From positions 1 to 64,000 of the forward strand of contig CADEFT010000035.1 of assembly GCA_902826685.1 (NCBI GenBank): a stretch of DNA of 64,000 bases, written 5' to 3'. The stretch's first letter is position 1. Every line of letters begins with the position of its first letter. Origin of the DNA: an uncultured Acidobacteriota bacterium (GTDB taxonomy: Bacteria; Acidobacteriota; Terriglobia; Bryobacterales; Bryobacteraceae). The notes beneath the pieces are model-generated. The model was not told the origin of the DNA and ran no database searches. It saw only the letters and a list, made by a program, of their open reading frames with translations. Made by a program: the position numbers and the translations under genes. Positions 49,049 through 58,500 of this stretch are shown piece by piece.

Positions 49049-50005
49049 TCAAGACCGGGCCCCGCGAAACTCTTCAATCAGCTCAAACGGCGTCCTGGCC
49101 GACGCGAGCGTCTCCCCCCGCTGGTCGATCGAAGCTTCCGCGGTATGGCCGAGACCGGCGGCCTGCCGCAGATACTCAAGCTTCAGCGGATCGATGCCCA
49201 TCAGCCGCGCGCAGGTGGCATCCACCGCCACCAGGTCGCCGCCCATCACCAGCACGCCCGCCTGCTTCGGCGTGCCCTGCACCGGCCCGTTGCCTTCCAT
49301 ACCCACCACGCCGTCGACGATCGCCAGGGTGTTGCGAAAGATGCGGTTCAGCCTCACGATCGACTCCGGGATGCCCTCCTGGTGCAGCATGTTCTTCGGC
49401 CAGCCATAGACCGACCCGGGCACCAGCCCGAAGAAATTCTTCATCGAGAGCGTGGCGCCGGCCCAGTGATGCGTTTTCATCTTCGCCAGCGAGACGATCA
49501 GATCCGCCCCAAGCGCCGTCTTCGGCAGGTAGATCTCGGGCAGCGTGCCGAACGGACCCGCCGCCGCTACGTCGTCGCGATTCAGATCCACAAACAGATC
49601 TTCAAAGCCGGTCAACTCGCGATATTTCGCCTCCGCGGCCAGAAACAGCGTGTCGCGCCGGTGGCCCGGCCCCTCGCCAATCGTCACCGCCGCCGCACCC
49701 AGCTTGCGAAACACTTCGACCGCCGCCGCCAGCACCGCCACGTTCGTGTTGATCGCGGTGGAGGCGTCGAATTCCACCAGGTTCGGCTTGAGCAGCACCC
49801 GCTTGCCTCTGGGATCGAGACCGCAGGCCCTCAGGCCGCGCTCCATCAATCCCGCCAGATCGGCCGAGTAGGAGGCCGCCTTGCCCACGAAGACCGGCGA
49901 CCGGGGACCCTCATAAGGCTTATCCGCCTCCTGCCGCGCGCAAGAAGCCGCGCCCAGCAGTGCGGCAGCCGGCAGAAAACCGCGCCGTGTCAGGCTTTGA
50001 ACCAT
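49049..50005 (-). CDS. Tat-exported DUF362 protein
   Basis: A 318-residue protein. ATG at 50005 has an AGGA site and starts a Tat leader that may end in a lipobox-like Cys (LTRRGFLPAAALLGAASCAR). The DUF362 body shows RVLLKPNLVEFDAS, VTIGEGPGHRRDT, LIVSLAKMKTHHWAGATLSM, KNFFGLVPGSVYG and a final VDATCARLMGIDP. DUF362 domains are often fused to ferredoxins, but here no CxxCxxC iron-sulfur motif is seen, so the biochemical role is open. The first 16 bp overlap a duplicate of the 3' end of the upstream gene (see the junction repeat). Confidence 0.88.
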   Translation of the reverse strand: MVQSLTRRGFLPAAALLGAASCARQEADKPYEGPRSPVFVGKAASYSADLAGLMERGLRACGLDPRGKRVLLKPNLVEFDASTAINTNVAVLAAAVEVFRKLGAAAVTIGEGPGHRRDTLFLAAEAKYRELTGFEDLFVDLNRDDVAAAGPFGTLPEIYLPKTALGADLIVSLAKMKTHHWAGATLSMKNFFGLVPGSVYGWPKNMLHQEGIPESIVRLNRIFRNTLAIVDGVVGMEGNGPVQGTPKQAGVLVMGGDLVAVDATCARLMGIDPLKLEYLRQAAGLGHTAEASIDQRGETLASARTPFELIEEFRGARS

Positions 50006-50365
50006 AGATGTCCTCCCCCCGGACACGCCATCGCCTCCAGCGCAATCAACAGAACATCGCCCCCCCGCGCCGCGCCGCCGGCAACCGGCAGAAGGCCGCA
50101 ACCGGCCGGTGCCATCCGATGGCTGTCCGAAACAGCCGGTAGAAAGCCGCGCCGTGTCAGGCCTTCAACCATAGATGTCCTCCCCCAAGACAGGCCATCG
50201 CCTCCAGCGCAATCAGCGGAAGATCCCGGCCCGACGCGCTACCGGCCGGTGCCATCCGATGGCCGTCCGAAACCACCGGCAGAAAGCCGCGCCGTGTCAG
50301 GCCCTGAACCATAGATGTCCTCCCCCCGGACACGCCATCGCCTCAAGCGCGATCAACAAAAGATC
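49971..50365 (-). repeat. Triplicated gene junction (cyclase-like 3' end plus DUF362 leader)
   Basis: Three ~88-bp copies: 49971-50058, 50138-50225 and 50278-50365. Each contains, on the minus strand, the end of the upstream gene (LIALEAMACPGGGHLWFKA plus stop) overlapping by 16 bp with an ATG and the Tat leader MV(Q/E)(S/G)LTRRGFLP. Between copies, in-frame mini-genes result: 50157-50312 (51 aa) and 49990-50172 (60 aa), both running from a Tat leader straight into a copy of the cyclase-like tail. The second and third copies share a 140-bp period. The original arrangement was presumably a simple overlap of the two genes. Confidence 0.9.
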
Positions 50366-51208
50366 CTGTCCCGGCGCCGCGTCGCCGGCCGGTTCCGGCA
50401 GCGCCACCCCGTAGTTCCTCAATGCGATCCCAAGCCACGCCCGCGCCAGGGGCGACGCCGTTTCCCGCCACATCTTTTCCGCCAGCGCGATGGCCGGCGC
50501 CGAATCGAACCGGCGGCTGCCCTGTAGCGCCAGCAGCGCCAGGCCCGTCGTTTCCGGATACGCCGGCAGGTTCGTTTCGAGCACACGCCGGTTGCCGTAA
50601 TTCCACCCGCCGTCCACCGATCGCCGGTCAAGCAGCATCGCTTCCGCCATCTCCACCCGCCGCCGCGCCACGGCCGCCTCGGGCGCCGAGGCGTGAGGAA
50701 TCGCCAGCTTCAGCGCCACCAGGGCATGCGAAGTCGGCTCTACCCAACTGGCCGAATCCGGGCGCCACGGCCATCCCTTTAAGGTGCGGTCGAACTCGTT
50801 GGGCGGGCGCTGGATCAGGCACAAAACCCGTTCCAGCAGCGATCCCTCGTTGCCTTTGGTTTCCACCAGCCAGCCAAGACCCCGGCGGAATGGATCGTCG
50901 AACCGCCGCCGCGCGCAGTGCACCGTTACGCCAAGCGCGGTGACCCACGCCGCACCCGGAATCGCCGCCGCCGGAGGCCAGCCGCCACCGGGCGACTGCC
51001 AGCTTCTCATCAAGGCCCACCCGCGCTCGACCGCCCCGGCCGCCGCAGGCTCGCCGAGCAGCGCCAGCAGGCTGTAACAGGTCGGCTCGAGCCAGGATTG
51101 CTTGCCGGGCACATAACCCCAACCGCCATCGGCGTTTTGCCACCGCTTCAACGCCTCCAGGCGCGCCGCGCGGTATCCAGGCGCCACGGCGCCGGTCTTG
51201 CCTGCCAT
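50297..51208 (-). CDS. Alpha/alpha-toroid protein related to squalene-cyclase/prenyltransferase repeats
   Basis: A 303-residue protein with QW-type repeats: LEALKRWQNADGGWGYVPGK, LMRSWQSPGGGWPPAAA, LDRRSVDGGWNYGNRRV. These build the (alpha/alpha)6 toroid shared by squalene-hopene cyclases, prenyltransferase beta subunits and alpha-macroglobulin thioester domains. The cyclase DxDD motif and prenyltransferase zinc ligands are not seen, and no signal peptide is found at MAGKTGAVAPGY, so catalytic activity is doubtful. The tail (LLLIALEAMACPGGGHLWFRA) has been duplicated twice downstream. DUF362 lies next on the same strand; a shared function is possible given their ancestral overlap. Confidence 0.75.
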   Translation of the reverse strand: MAGKTGAVAPGYRAARLEALKRWQNADGGWGYVPGKQSWLEPTCYSLLALLGEPAAAGAVERGWALMRSWQSPGGGWPPAAAIPGAAWVTALGVTVHCARRRFDDPFRRGLGWLVETKGNEGSLLERVLCLIQRPPNEFDRTLKGWPWRPDSASWVEPTSHALVALKLAIPHASAPEAAVARRRVEMAEAMLLDRRSVDGGWNYGNRRVLETNLPAYPETTGLALLALQGSRRFDSAPAIALAEKMWRETASPLARAWLGIALRNYGVALPEPAGDAAPGQDLLLIALEAMACPGGGHLWFRA

Positions 51209-51264
51209 AGCCCGTTCATCGGCCGGCGGCGGGGCGAACGTTAGGCAATAGCCTGAGGAACTCC

Positions 51265-51288
51265 TAGGTGATTTTCCAAAAACACCTA
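51265..51288. promoter_or_regulatory. Inverted repeat between divergent genes
   Basis: TAGGTG and CACCTA (6-bp arms) flank an ATTTTCCAAAAA centre that can extend the stem. It lies between the start of the toroid gene (minus) and the SPOR-like gene (plus), so it could be an operator serving either; no further support. Confidence 0.35.
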
Positions 51289-51371
51289 ACTTCGCCCTAA
51301 AGCTTCACCCTAGTAAGGCCGATCCATTGCCTACAGCCGCGAGGAAGGCGGCTTTTGAAGGAGAGAATCCG

Positions 51372-51998
51372 ATGAATCACGATTTGACGATAGGTCACGA
51401 GGACCAGATGGCCATCGTGCTCGGCCAGCGGCAGCTTATGGCCGTCTGCTGCATGTTCCTGGTCGTGCTTGGCCTGGTGTCCACGCTTTCCTACGTTGCC
51501 GGACGTTCGATCACGGCAGCTCAGTACCGCGGAATGGAACGCGCCGAGTACACCGCGCCCGCTCCGGCTCCGGTCATGGTCGATCCGGTACGCCGCGCCA
51601 CTCCGGCCGCCGCCCCGCCCGAGCCGGTGCAAGCCGCCGCCGTGGCCGAACCCGAACCGGTGGCGCCCGTCAAGCCGTCGCCTTTCGGTGATTCGCTCCC
51701 GGCCGCGCCCGGCCCCAATTCCTTCGAAGCGGCCAAAGGCCAGCCTCGCGATCCCGGCGTTCTGACTGAGCCGCCCGCCGGAACGGTCTTCTATCAGGTC
51801 GGGTCCATCGAGCGCGGCATGAGCACCGTCCTAGCCGACTATCTGACCGGTCAGGGCTTCCGTACGCGGCTGGCGCCCGGCATCTCCCCGGCGCTAGTGC
51901 GCGTGCTGGTGGGCCCGCTCTCAAGCGAACAGGAGATCCAGAAAACCAATACGGCCCTCGATGCCGCGGGCTTCGACCGCTTCCTTCGCAAATATTGA
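51372..51998 (+). CDS. Membrane-anchored SPOR-like domain protein
   Basis: A 208-residue inner-membrane protein. ATG at 51372 follows a GGAGAG site; an upstream in-frame ATG has none. Topology: cytoplasmic head, one TM helix (LMAVCCMFLVVLGLVSTLSYVAG written in part: VCCMFLVVLGLVSTLSYV), a Pro/Ala-rich periplasmic linker (~55-120) and a C-terminal ~75-residue domain. That domain (FYQVGSIERGMSTVLADYL, RVLVGPLSSEQEIQKTNTAL) has the SPOR pattern, which binds denuded septal peptidoglycan. A role in division or envelope is inferred. It leads a same-strand run with the 52009 gene, a pilin and recA. Confidence 0.8.
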   Translation: MNHDLTIGHEDQMAIVLGQRQLMAVCCMFLVVLGLVSTLSYVAGRSITAAQYRGMERAEYTAPAPAPVMVDPVRRATPAAAPPEPVQAAAVAEPEPVAPVKPSPFGDSLPAAPGPNSFEAAKGQPRDPGVLTEPPAGTVFYQVGSIERGMSTVLADYLTGQGFRTRLAPGISPALVRVLVGPLSSEQEIQKTNTALDAAGFDRFLRKY

Positions 51999-52008
51999 GG
52001 TACTTCCC

Positions 52009-52983
52009 GTGAAACGCGCTGCCGTCGCCCTCTTGCTGGCTTTCCGGGTCTGCGGCCAAACCGCGGACCCGTCTCCCATTACCCGCACCCTCGAAGCGGC
52101 GCCGGTCATCTCGGCGCCAGTCTCGGTTTTCGCGCCTCGCACGGCGGTTGCGGCCGTCGTGGCTCCGGGCCGCAAGTGGCGCTTCGCTCATCCCGGCGCG
52201 GCGGTGCTCGCGGGCCTGCGCCTAAAGGAATTGCGCAAGCTCAAGTTGCTCGACCTGCTCTATCCGGCCGGCGGCGGCCACGCCCTCATCGGGCCGTTGC
52301 TCGAGGACATCGACGAGGTTTACCTGTCCCTTGACGGCGGACGTAAATCCACCCAGCCCATCCTCCTGCTGATCGGAAAATTTCAAACCCCGGCCGTGCG
52401 GGAAGCGTTGCGCCTTCCGGCCGAGGCCGCCACGTCGGGCGCCGTGCTTCTGGGCGAGCCTGTGGCGGTAGCCGCCGCCAGGCGCCGCCTGCGCACCCCG
52501 CCTCCGTCCCTGCCCGGCAAGCTCTTCGATCAGGCTCTGGAGCTCAGCCCTTTTCAGGATTTCTGGATCGCCGCCAACGCCGCCAATCTCGCCACGCCCG
52601 AGGCTCTGCGCGACGTAGCGGCACTCACCCTCGGCATTCGTTTCCGCGAGATCGTCAGCGCCGATCTGAACGTCTTCACCCCCTCGGCTTCGGCCGCCGC
52701 CAGCCTGTTCGCTCTGTTTGAAGCCGCACGCGACCAGGCCCGCTCCACCATCGAAGGCAAGGAGGCGTGGGACCAGTTGGCGCAGAACCTCAAAATCGAG
52801 CGCCGCGACGACGGCTTGCGCTTCCACTTGCAGGTCGACCCGGCGCAGATTCCGGCTGGCACCGCGCAACGGCTCGGCGGGCGGATCCCGGTCACTTCTT
52901 CCGGGCGAACCGGGCGCCGCTCCGTGCGCATCCAAGGCCTCGAAGAGGGCGCCAAGGAAATTCCGTATTCTCCGCACCAGTAG
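52009..52983 (+). CDS. Exported protein of unknown function
   Basis: A 324-residue protein with GTG start at 52009, 10 bp after the previous stop, and a signal peptide (VKRAAVALLLAFRVCGQ). The body alternates helices and strands (VLAGLRLKELRKLKLLDLLY, EDIDEVYLSLDGGRKSTQP, ALRDVAALTLGIRFREIVSA) and contains no motif I recognise. The close spacing to the SPOR-like gene suggests co-expression, and the next gene, a pilin, starts 64 bp downstream. Possibly an envelope or pilus accessory protein; this is only inferred from position. Confidence 0.65.
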   Translation: MKRAAVALLLAFRVCGQTADPSPITRTLEAAPVISAPVSVFAPRTAVAAVVAPGRKWRFAHPGAAVLAGLRLKELRKLKLLDLLYPAGGGHALIGPLLEDIDEVYLSLDGGRKSTQPILLLIGKFQTPAVREALRLPAEAATSGAVLLGEPVAVAAARRRLRTPPPSLPGKLFDQALELSPFQDFWIAANAANLATPEALRDVAALTLGIRFREIVSADLNVFTPSASAAASLFALFEAARDQARSTIEGKEAWDQLAQNLKIERRDDGLRFHLQVDPAQIPAGTAQRLGGRIPVTSSGRTGRRSVRIQGLEEGAKEIPYSPHQ

Positions 52984-53047
52984 ACGCCGCCGATATGCAC
53001 GTTCCGCCCTATGCTAACGTCATAGGCTGGTAGAGGCGACGACTCGA

Positions 53048-53530
53048 ATGGATTCCCGCGTATCAACCCTCCGGCGGCGTACAAGCCGTGGATTTTCGCT
53101 CATCGAGATCATGATCGTAGTGGCCATCATCCTGGTGATTGCCTCGATCGCGATCCCCAAGATCAATGCCAGCCGCATGCAGGCGCATGAAATGGCGGCC
53201 ATTCGCACCATCACCGCCATTCATACGGCGCAAACGCAGTACATGTCCCAGTTCGGCAAGTACGCCGCGTCGCTGACCGAGCTTGGCCCCCCGGCCAGCG
53301 GCAATGCCGGACCGAGCGCCTCCGACCTGCTGCCGGGCGATCTGGCCCAGGGAAACAAGAGCGGCTACAAGTTCACCGTAACCGGCACGCAAACCGGCTA
53401 TGGCGTCGCCGCCGAACCCAACGCATTCGGCAATACAGGCCGCCGCACGTTCTTCTCCGATCAATCGCTGGTCATCCGCCAGAACTGGGGCCAGGAACCC
53501 GCCACCGTGGCGAGTAAAGAGATCCAATAG
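53048..53530 (+). CDS. Type IV pilin / type II pseudopilin
   Basis: A 160-residue prepilin. The leader MDSRVSTLRRRTSRG ends at Gly15 and is followed by Phe and FSLIEIMIVVAIILVIASIAIP, with the invariant Glu at +5; PilD-type peptidase would cut after Gly15. The globular part (ITAIHTAQTQYMSQFGKYAA, GYKFTVTGTQ) resembles short GspG/PilA-like pilins of Acidobacteriota and Deltaproteobacteria. There are no disulfide-forming Cys. No assembly genes are adjacent. Terminal residues are VASKEIQ. Confidence 0.92.
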   Translation: MDSRVSTLRRRTSRGFSLIEIMIVVAIILVIASIAIPKINASRMQAHEMAAIRTITAIHTAQTQYMSQFGKYAASLTELGPPASGNAGPSASDLLPGDLAQGNKSGYKFTVTGTQTGYGVAAEPNAFGNTGRRTFFSDQSLVIRQNWGQEPATVASKEIQ

Positions 53531-53541
53531 GCCCCTCGTCT

Positions 53542-53557
53542 CCCGGATAAGTCCGGG
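53542..53557 (+). terminator. Short hairpin between pilin gene and recA
   Basis: CCCGGA-TAAG-TCCGGG, a 6-bp stem 11 bp after the pilin stop, without T tract. A weak terminator or recA leader structure; not decisive. Confidence 0.3.
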
Positions 53558-53605
53558 TGAGAACATTGCGCCGGGTTCCGCACTAATCCTGCAAGGACCC
53601 AACTC

Positions 53606-54646
<1,041 letters not shown>

Positions 54647-54653
54647 CCGGCGA

Positions 54654-55037
54654 TCAGGCCTGGTAGAGCATCGAGTAGGCGCCGGCCGGATCGCGGATCA
54701 GGCAATACCGCGCCTCGCCCATCGAGCGTATCTCTCCAGCCACGGTCCCGCCGAGCGCCTGGCATTTCGCCAGACTCCGGTCCAGATCGGCAACCACGAT
54801 GTAGATCAGCCACACCGGAGGCAGCCCGGCGTTCGGTTCGCGGGCATGGCACACGCCCGCCGCTCCCTCACCGGTTTCCGGCTTCAGCATGACCCAATCC
54901 TGGTAGCCGCCCATGTCGCAGCCCTGCGGCTTCCAGCCGGTCACCTCGGAATAGAATTGGCCGACTCCATCGGCGTTGGCAACCGTCAGATCGACCCATC
55001 CGATCGATCCGATGGCAGGTTTAGGCGCGTGGCTCAT
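54654..55037 (-). CDS. VOC-superfamily (glyoxalase-like) protein
   Basis: A 127-residue protein of two beta-alpha-beta-beta-beta modules, start ATG at 55037. First module: GSIGWVDLTVANADGVGQFY, SEVTGWKPQ. Second: LIYIVVADLDRSLAKCQALG, GTVAGEIRSMGEARYCLIRD, then DPAGAYSMLYQA. This is the bleomycin-resistance/CFP32-like branch rather than a true glyoxalase I, and metal ligands are not clearly conserved. It may bind or modify a small hydrophobic compound. Convergent with recA, 7 bp apart. Confidence 0.85.
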   Translation of the reverse strand: MSHAPKPAIGSIGWVDLTVANADGVGQFYSEVTGWKPQGCDMGGYQDWVMLKPETGEGAAGVCHAREPNAGLPPVWLIYIVVADLDRSLAKCQALGGTVAGEIRSMGEARYCLIRDPAGAYSMLYQA

Positions 55038-55080
55038 CTCCGCATTGTGGGCCGGCCGGAGCCCGCCACGCAAGCGCGCC

Positions 55081-55542
55081 CTACGACACCAGCAGATTCG
55101 ACTGAGCGCCCTCGCCGATCCCTTTGGCCGAGAAGATCGAACAAGCCTTGGCCAACTGGCTGAGGTCGCCGCCTTCCTCCACCGTCATCTCATGTTCCAC
55201 CCAGTTCGACAACGGCATGTTGCGGAAGAACAGCCGCTCCTGCAGGACCATGGCTTTCTTGGCGCCGAACAGCGTCTTGCTCTCGCGCATGTAGTGCCGC
55301 TCTTCGATACGGAACTCACCCAGCATCTCGTTAAGAGCCTCGTTCTTAGCCGAAGCTTCGGTGGCCTTCAGCTTTTCCTGCAGAATCTTTTCCTGGGCGT
55401 CGAGTGTGGCCTGAGTCTGGGCGAGCGTTTCGCGCTCCCGCGCGATCGCCACTTCCATCCGGGCCTGCATGACGAAAAACGCCAGCAAGGCCGAGCCGGC
55501 AGCGACAAAGACCGGGAAAAGGATCCAGATGAACGCTTCCAT
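55081..55542 (-). CDS. Small membrane-anchored coiled-coil protein, third gene of the SIR2 cluster
   Basis: A 153-residue protein. An N-terminal TM helix (FIWILFPVFVAAGSALLAFF) is followed by a cytosolic coiled coil (ARMEVAIARERETLAQTQAT, LDAQEKILQEKLKATEAS). A C-terminal conserved-looking domain follows (EEGGDLSQLAKACSIF and SAKGIGEGAQSNLLVS). No family recognised. It lies 56 bp downstream of the 1591-residue membrane ATPase on the same strand, so it may be the third gene of that unit. Both proteins are predicted to sit in the inner membrane. Confidence 0.7.
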   Translation of the reverse strand: MEAFIWILFPVFVAAGSALLAFFVMQARMEVAIARERETLAQTQATLDAQEKILQEKLKATEASAKNEALNEMLGEFRIEERHYMRESKTLFGAKKAMVLQERLFFRNMPLSNWVEHEMTVEEGGDLSQLAKACSIFSAKGIGEGAQSNLLVS

Positions 55543-55598
55543 AGCAGTACTTCTATCGGAAGGTCCTATTTGAATCTTTAGGGAGTGTCGAGCCGGCG

Positions 55599-58500
55599 CT
55601 ACAGCGCGTTCCGCGCCGCCGCAAAAGCCTCCGGCGGCACCGGTTCCCCGCTCTGCCTGCCGGACTGCACAAGGCCAAACAGCCGGACGAAAGCATCGAG
55701 CGCGGCGGGACGGCTCTTGACCCCGCGCAGATGATTGATTGTGCCCGTGTAGTCCCAGGTAAACTTGAAGCCGGGCGGGAACCCGGCCGCCATCGCCGCC
55801 TCCGCCGCCGTCAGGTTTTCCGCCGCCACCGCCTGGTTGCCCAGCATCATCGCCGCCGCCGCGCTTAGCAGGCGCACCGGAATCTCCAGGTTCGGCTCGC
55901 CTTTCGCCGAGGCGGCGAAGGAAGGGCCCTCCGCCACAACCTCGCCATAGTGTCCGGCCGTAAAGCGGCTTTCCATCAGGTTCGCCTTGTGGTTTTTGAG
56001 CGTCGCGCTGTCGAGCGAACCGGCGAACCGCTTATCGAGCTCCAGCCACTTCTCGTAGGAACGTTCGAGATCCTTGCCCGGATCGGGCGAGCTGTCGTGA
56101 TAGAGCACCGCAAGCTGGCGGCCCGGCCAATAGACGTTCGGATACTCCCGCTCCAACTGCTCGAAACGCCGGATCGCCTCGCTGTTCTGGTTGGTCCCTT
56201 TGTAGCTGTCGCTCAGCAGCCCGTAACTCAGCGAAAAACCCGGATCGGCCTGAATCGCTTTCTCGGCCAGCTTGCGCGCCGCCTCCCACTGCTTGCGTTC
56301 GAGATGGATATCGGCCTGCATGCAGTAGCCGAGTGCGTAGCGCGGATCGGTGGAAGTGGCCTTGGCGAAAACTTCCAGCGCCTGATCGACGCCGCCCTTG
56401 GCCCGCAGAATCGAGGCCTGTGTGCCATAGGCATCGGCAAAATAGCGGTCCGCCTCAATCGCCCGCGTCGACTCCTCAAGCGCCCGGTCGTACTCGCCAA
56501 GTCCGCGCAGGCGCTTGGCGCGGCGGTTGTGCACTTCCGCCAGCGACTGCGCCATCTCGGTATTGAATTCGATATCGAGCGCCTGCTGCAGATAGCGGAT
56601 CGCCTCGGACTCGGCGGCCTGCTTTGGTGCCGCGGCGGCGCCCGATTCAAGCGACAGCCGGTAGTAGGATTGCGCCAGCAGCGGGATCAGAATCCTCTGC
56701 TGCTCGGGAGCGGGCGACGCAATCGCTCGCGCCGCGCGAATCGCCGATCCATAGTCGGCCGTATTGTAGAACGCCTGCACCGCTTTCACCGGATCGCTCG
56801 ACGGCAGCGCCCGCAGCCGCTGTTCGATCTGGCGCTTCAGCTCCGGCGCGATCGGCTCCCGGGCAATCGCATCCAAGGCGCGATAGGCCGGCCGCGAACC
56901 GATGCGCAGCAGCGAATCCACGGCTTCCAGCTTGAGTTCCAGCACGCGGTCGCGCCGTTCCTCGATCAGCGCCACGTCGGTAGCACGCAGCCGCACCACA
57001 CGTTCCATCGACACAAACCGTTCGAGCGCCTGGATCGAATCCTCCGAGTTCGCCGCCTCGAGCCCCCTCAGCGCCAGCCGCACAACGTCCGGCGCCGACG
57101 CGGCGTCGTCCAGGATGCGCTTTCCGTGCGTGGTGAGTTGCTCGGAAACCCGCACCAGCTCCACGCAACCACCCCGGCGCGCCGCCATGGTAAAAGCACG
57201 GAGAAGCGCGCGCGGGCTCCCCGAGTCGTTCAATGCCCCGGTCAGTTCGGCGAACGAACCGGCCGTCGAAGGAGCGCACGCCAGCACCGACAGGCTTTCC
57301 AGCAGCCCTGAGCGGGTGCTCGCATTGGCCGTGTCTTTATAGACCTCGATGATGTCGTGAGCCGCTTCCTCGTGATAGTTCTCGGCCAGAAAAAGCGCGG
57401 CCTTCACTCCAAACGGGGCCCCGCCCGGCCGTTCAAAGCTGGAGCGCATGTGATGGATCAGGCTATGAGCCGGATTGGCCACCGCCTGGCGCGCTTCATA
57501 CAGGGCATAGCACAGGAACGGCAGCGCGATCGCGCCTCCCCACACCACCGCCCGGGGCAGCAGGCGCAGGCCATAGGTGTTCCTGACCATCTGGTAGCGC
57601 AACCGCGTGAAAGCATCGGCCGTGCGCACCCGCGGCGCCGCTTCCCGCAGCGAAGATTGCGTCGGGCTCGAAATCAGCGCGCCCAGGATGCGCCGCTGAA
57701 ACGGCCGGGAGCCGGTGCGATCCCATAGGCTGGCGAGCCCGGTCACCGACTCCTCTGTCTTATTCCGCGCGATGCTTGCATCCAGAAATCGCGGCGCCCC
57801 CTCGCCCATGGCTTCATAGCGCGCCAGAAGCTCCGCGTTGGCCACGCTCCACGGCGGGCGCAGCAGCGTGTCCTGCGCCCAGCGCGCCGGCTCCGGGTCG
57901 GGTCCTTCGGCCATCTGCAGCGCGGCCTGCGTGCCGGTGGAAGTCGCCAGCACCTGCCCCACCAGGTTGTCCTTGCGCATGCGCGCCTCTCCGCGGTCGG
58001 CCATCAGAAAGCGCTCGAAGAAGATCTCGCGGAAATCGGACCAGAAGCTGTGCACGAACAACGCCGCCCCAAGCGCCGTGTAGACGAAATACAGCCCGTA
58101 GAACGCGCGCTCGATCGGATGATGACCGTGCTTGTAATCGTCGAAGAAATACCAGGCCAGCACCATGATCGCGATGCCGATGATCTGCTCGAAAAACAGC
58201 GTGACGGCGCGGCGCCACCGGCCCATCAGCGCATGCGCCGAACCGTGCAGCAGAAGGAACGAGCCGATACAGAAAATGAACAGCACGCTGCCCAGAATGC
58301 GCGTAATGCGGTAGTTCCAGACCTGCCGGCCAACGCTCTCCATCGCGAGCCGCGTGGCGACGAAATGGCTGAAGATCCAGTTCAGAATCCAGATAGGCGC
58401 CGCCGGCGCCAGGCCCGCTCCAACGTACACCCCCAACGCCACCAGTTCGATGGCGAAGTAAGCGGCCGCGCGCCGGTAAGCGCCCAGGGGGATCAACGCC

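Noticed and set aside
53561..53578. GAAC-N10-GTTC as an SOS (LexA) box upstream of recA
   Set aside because: The half-site spacing matches neither the Gram-positive nor the alphaproteobacterial LexA consensus, and the Acidobacterial box is not known to me.
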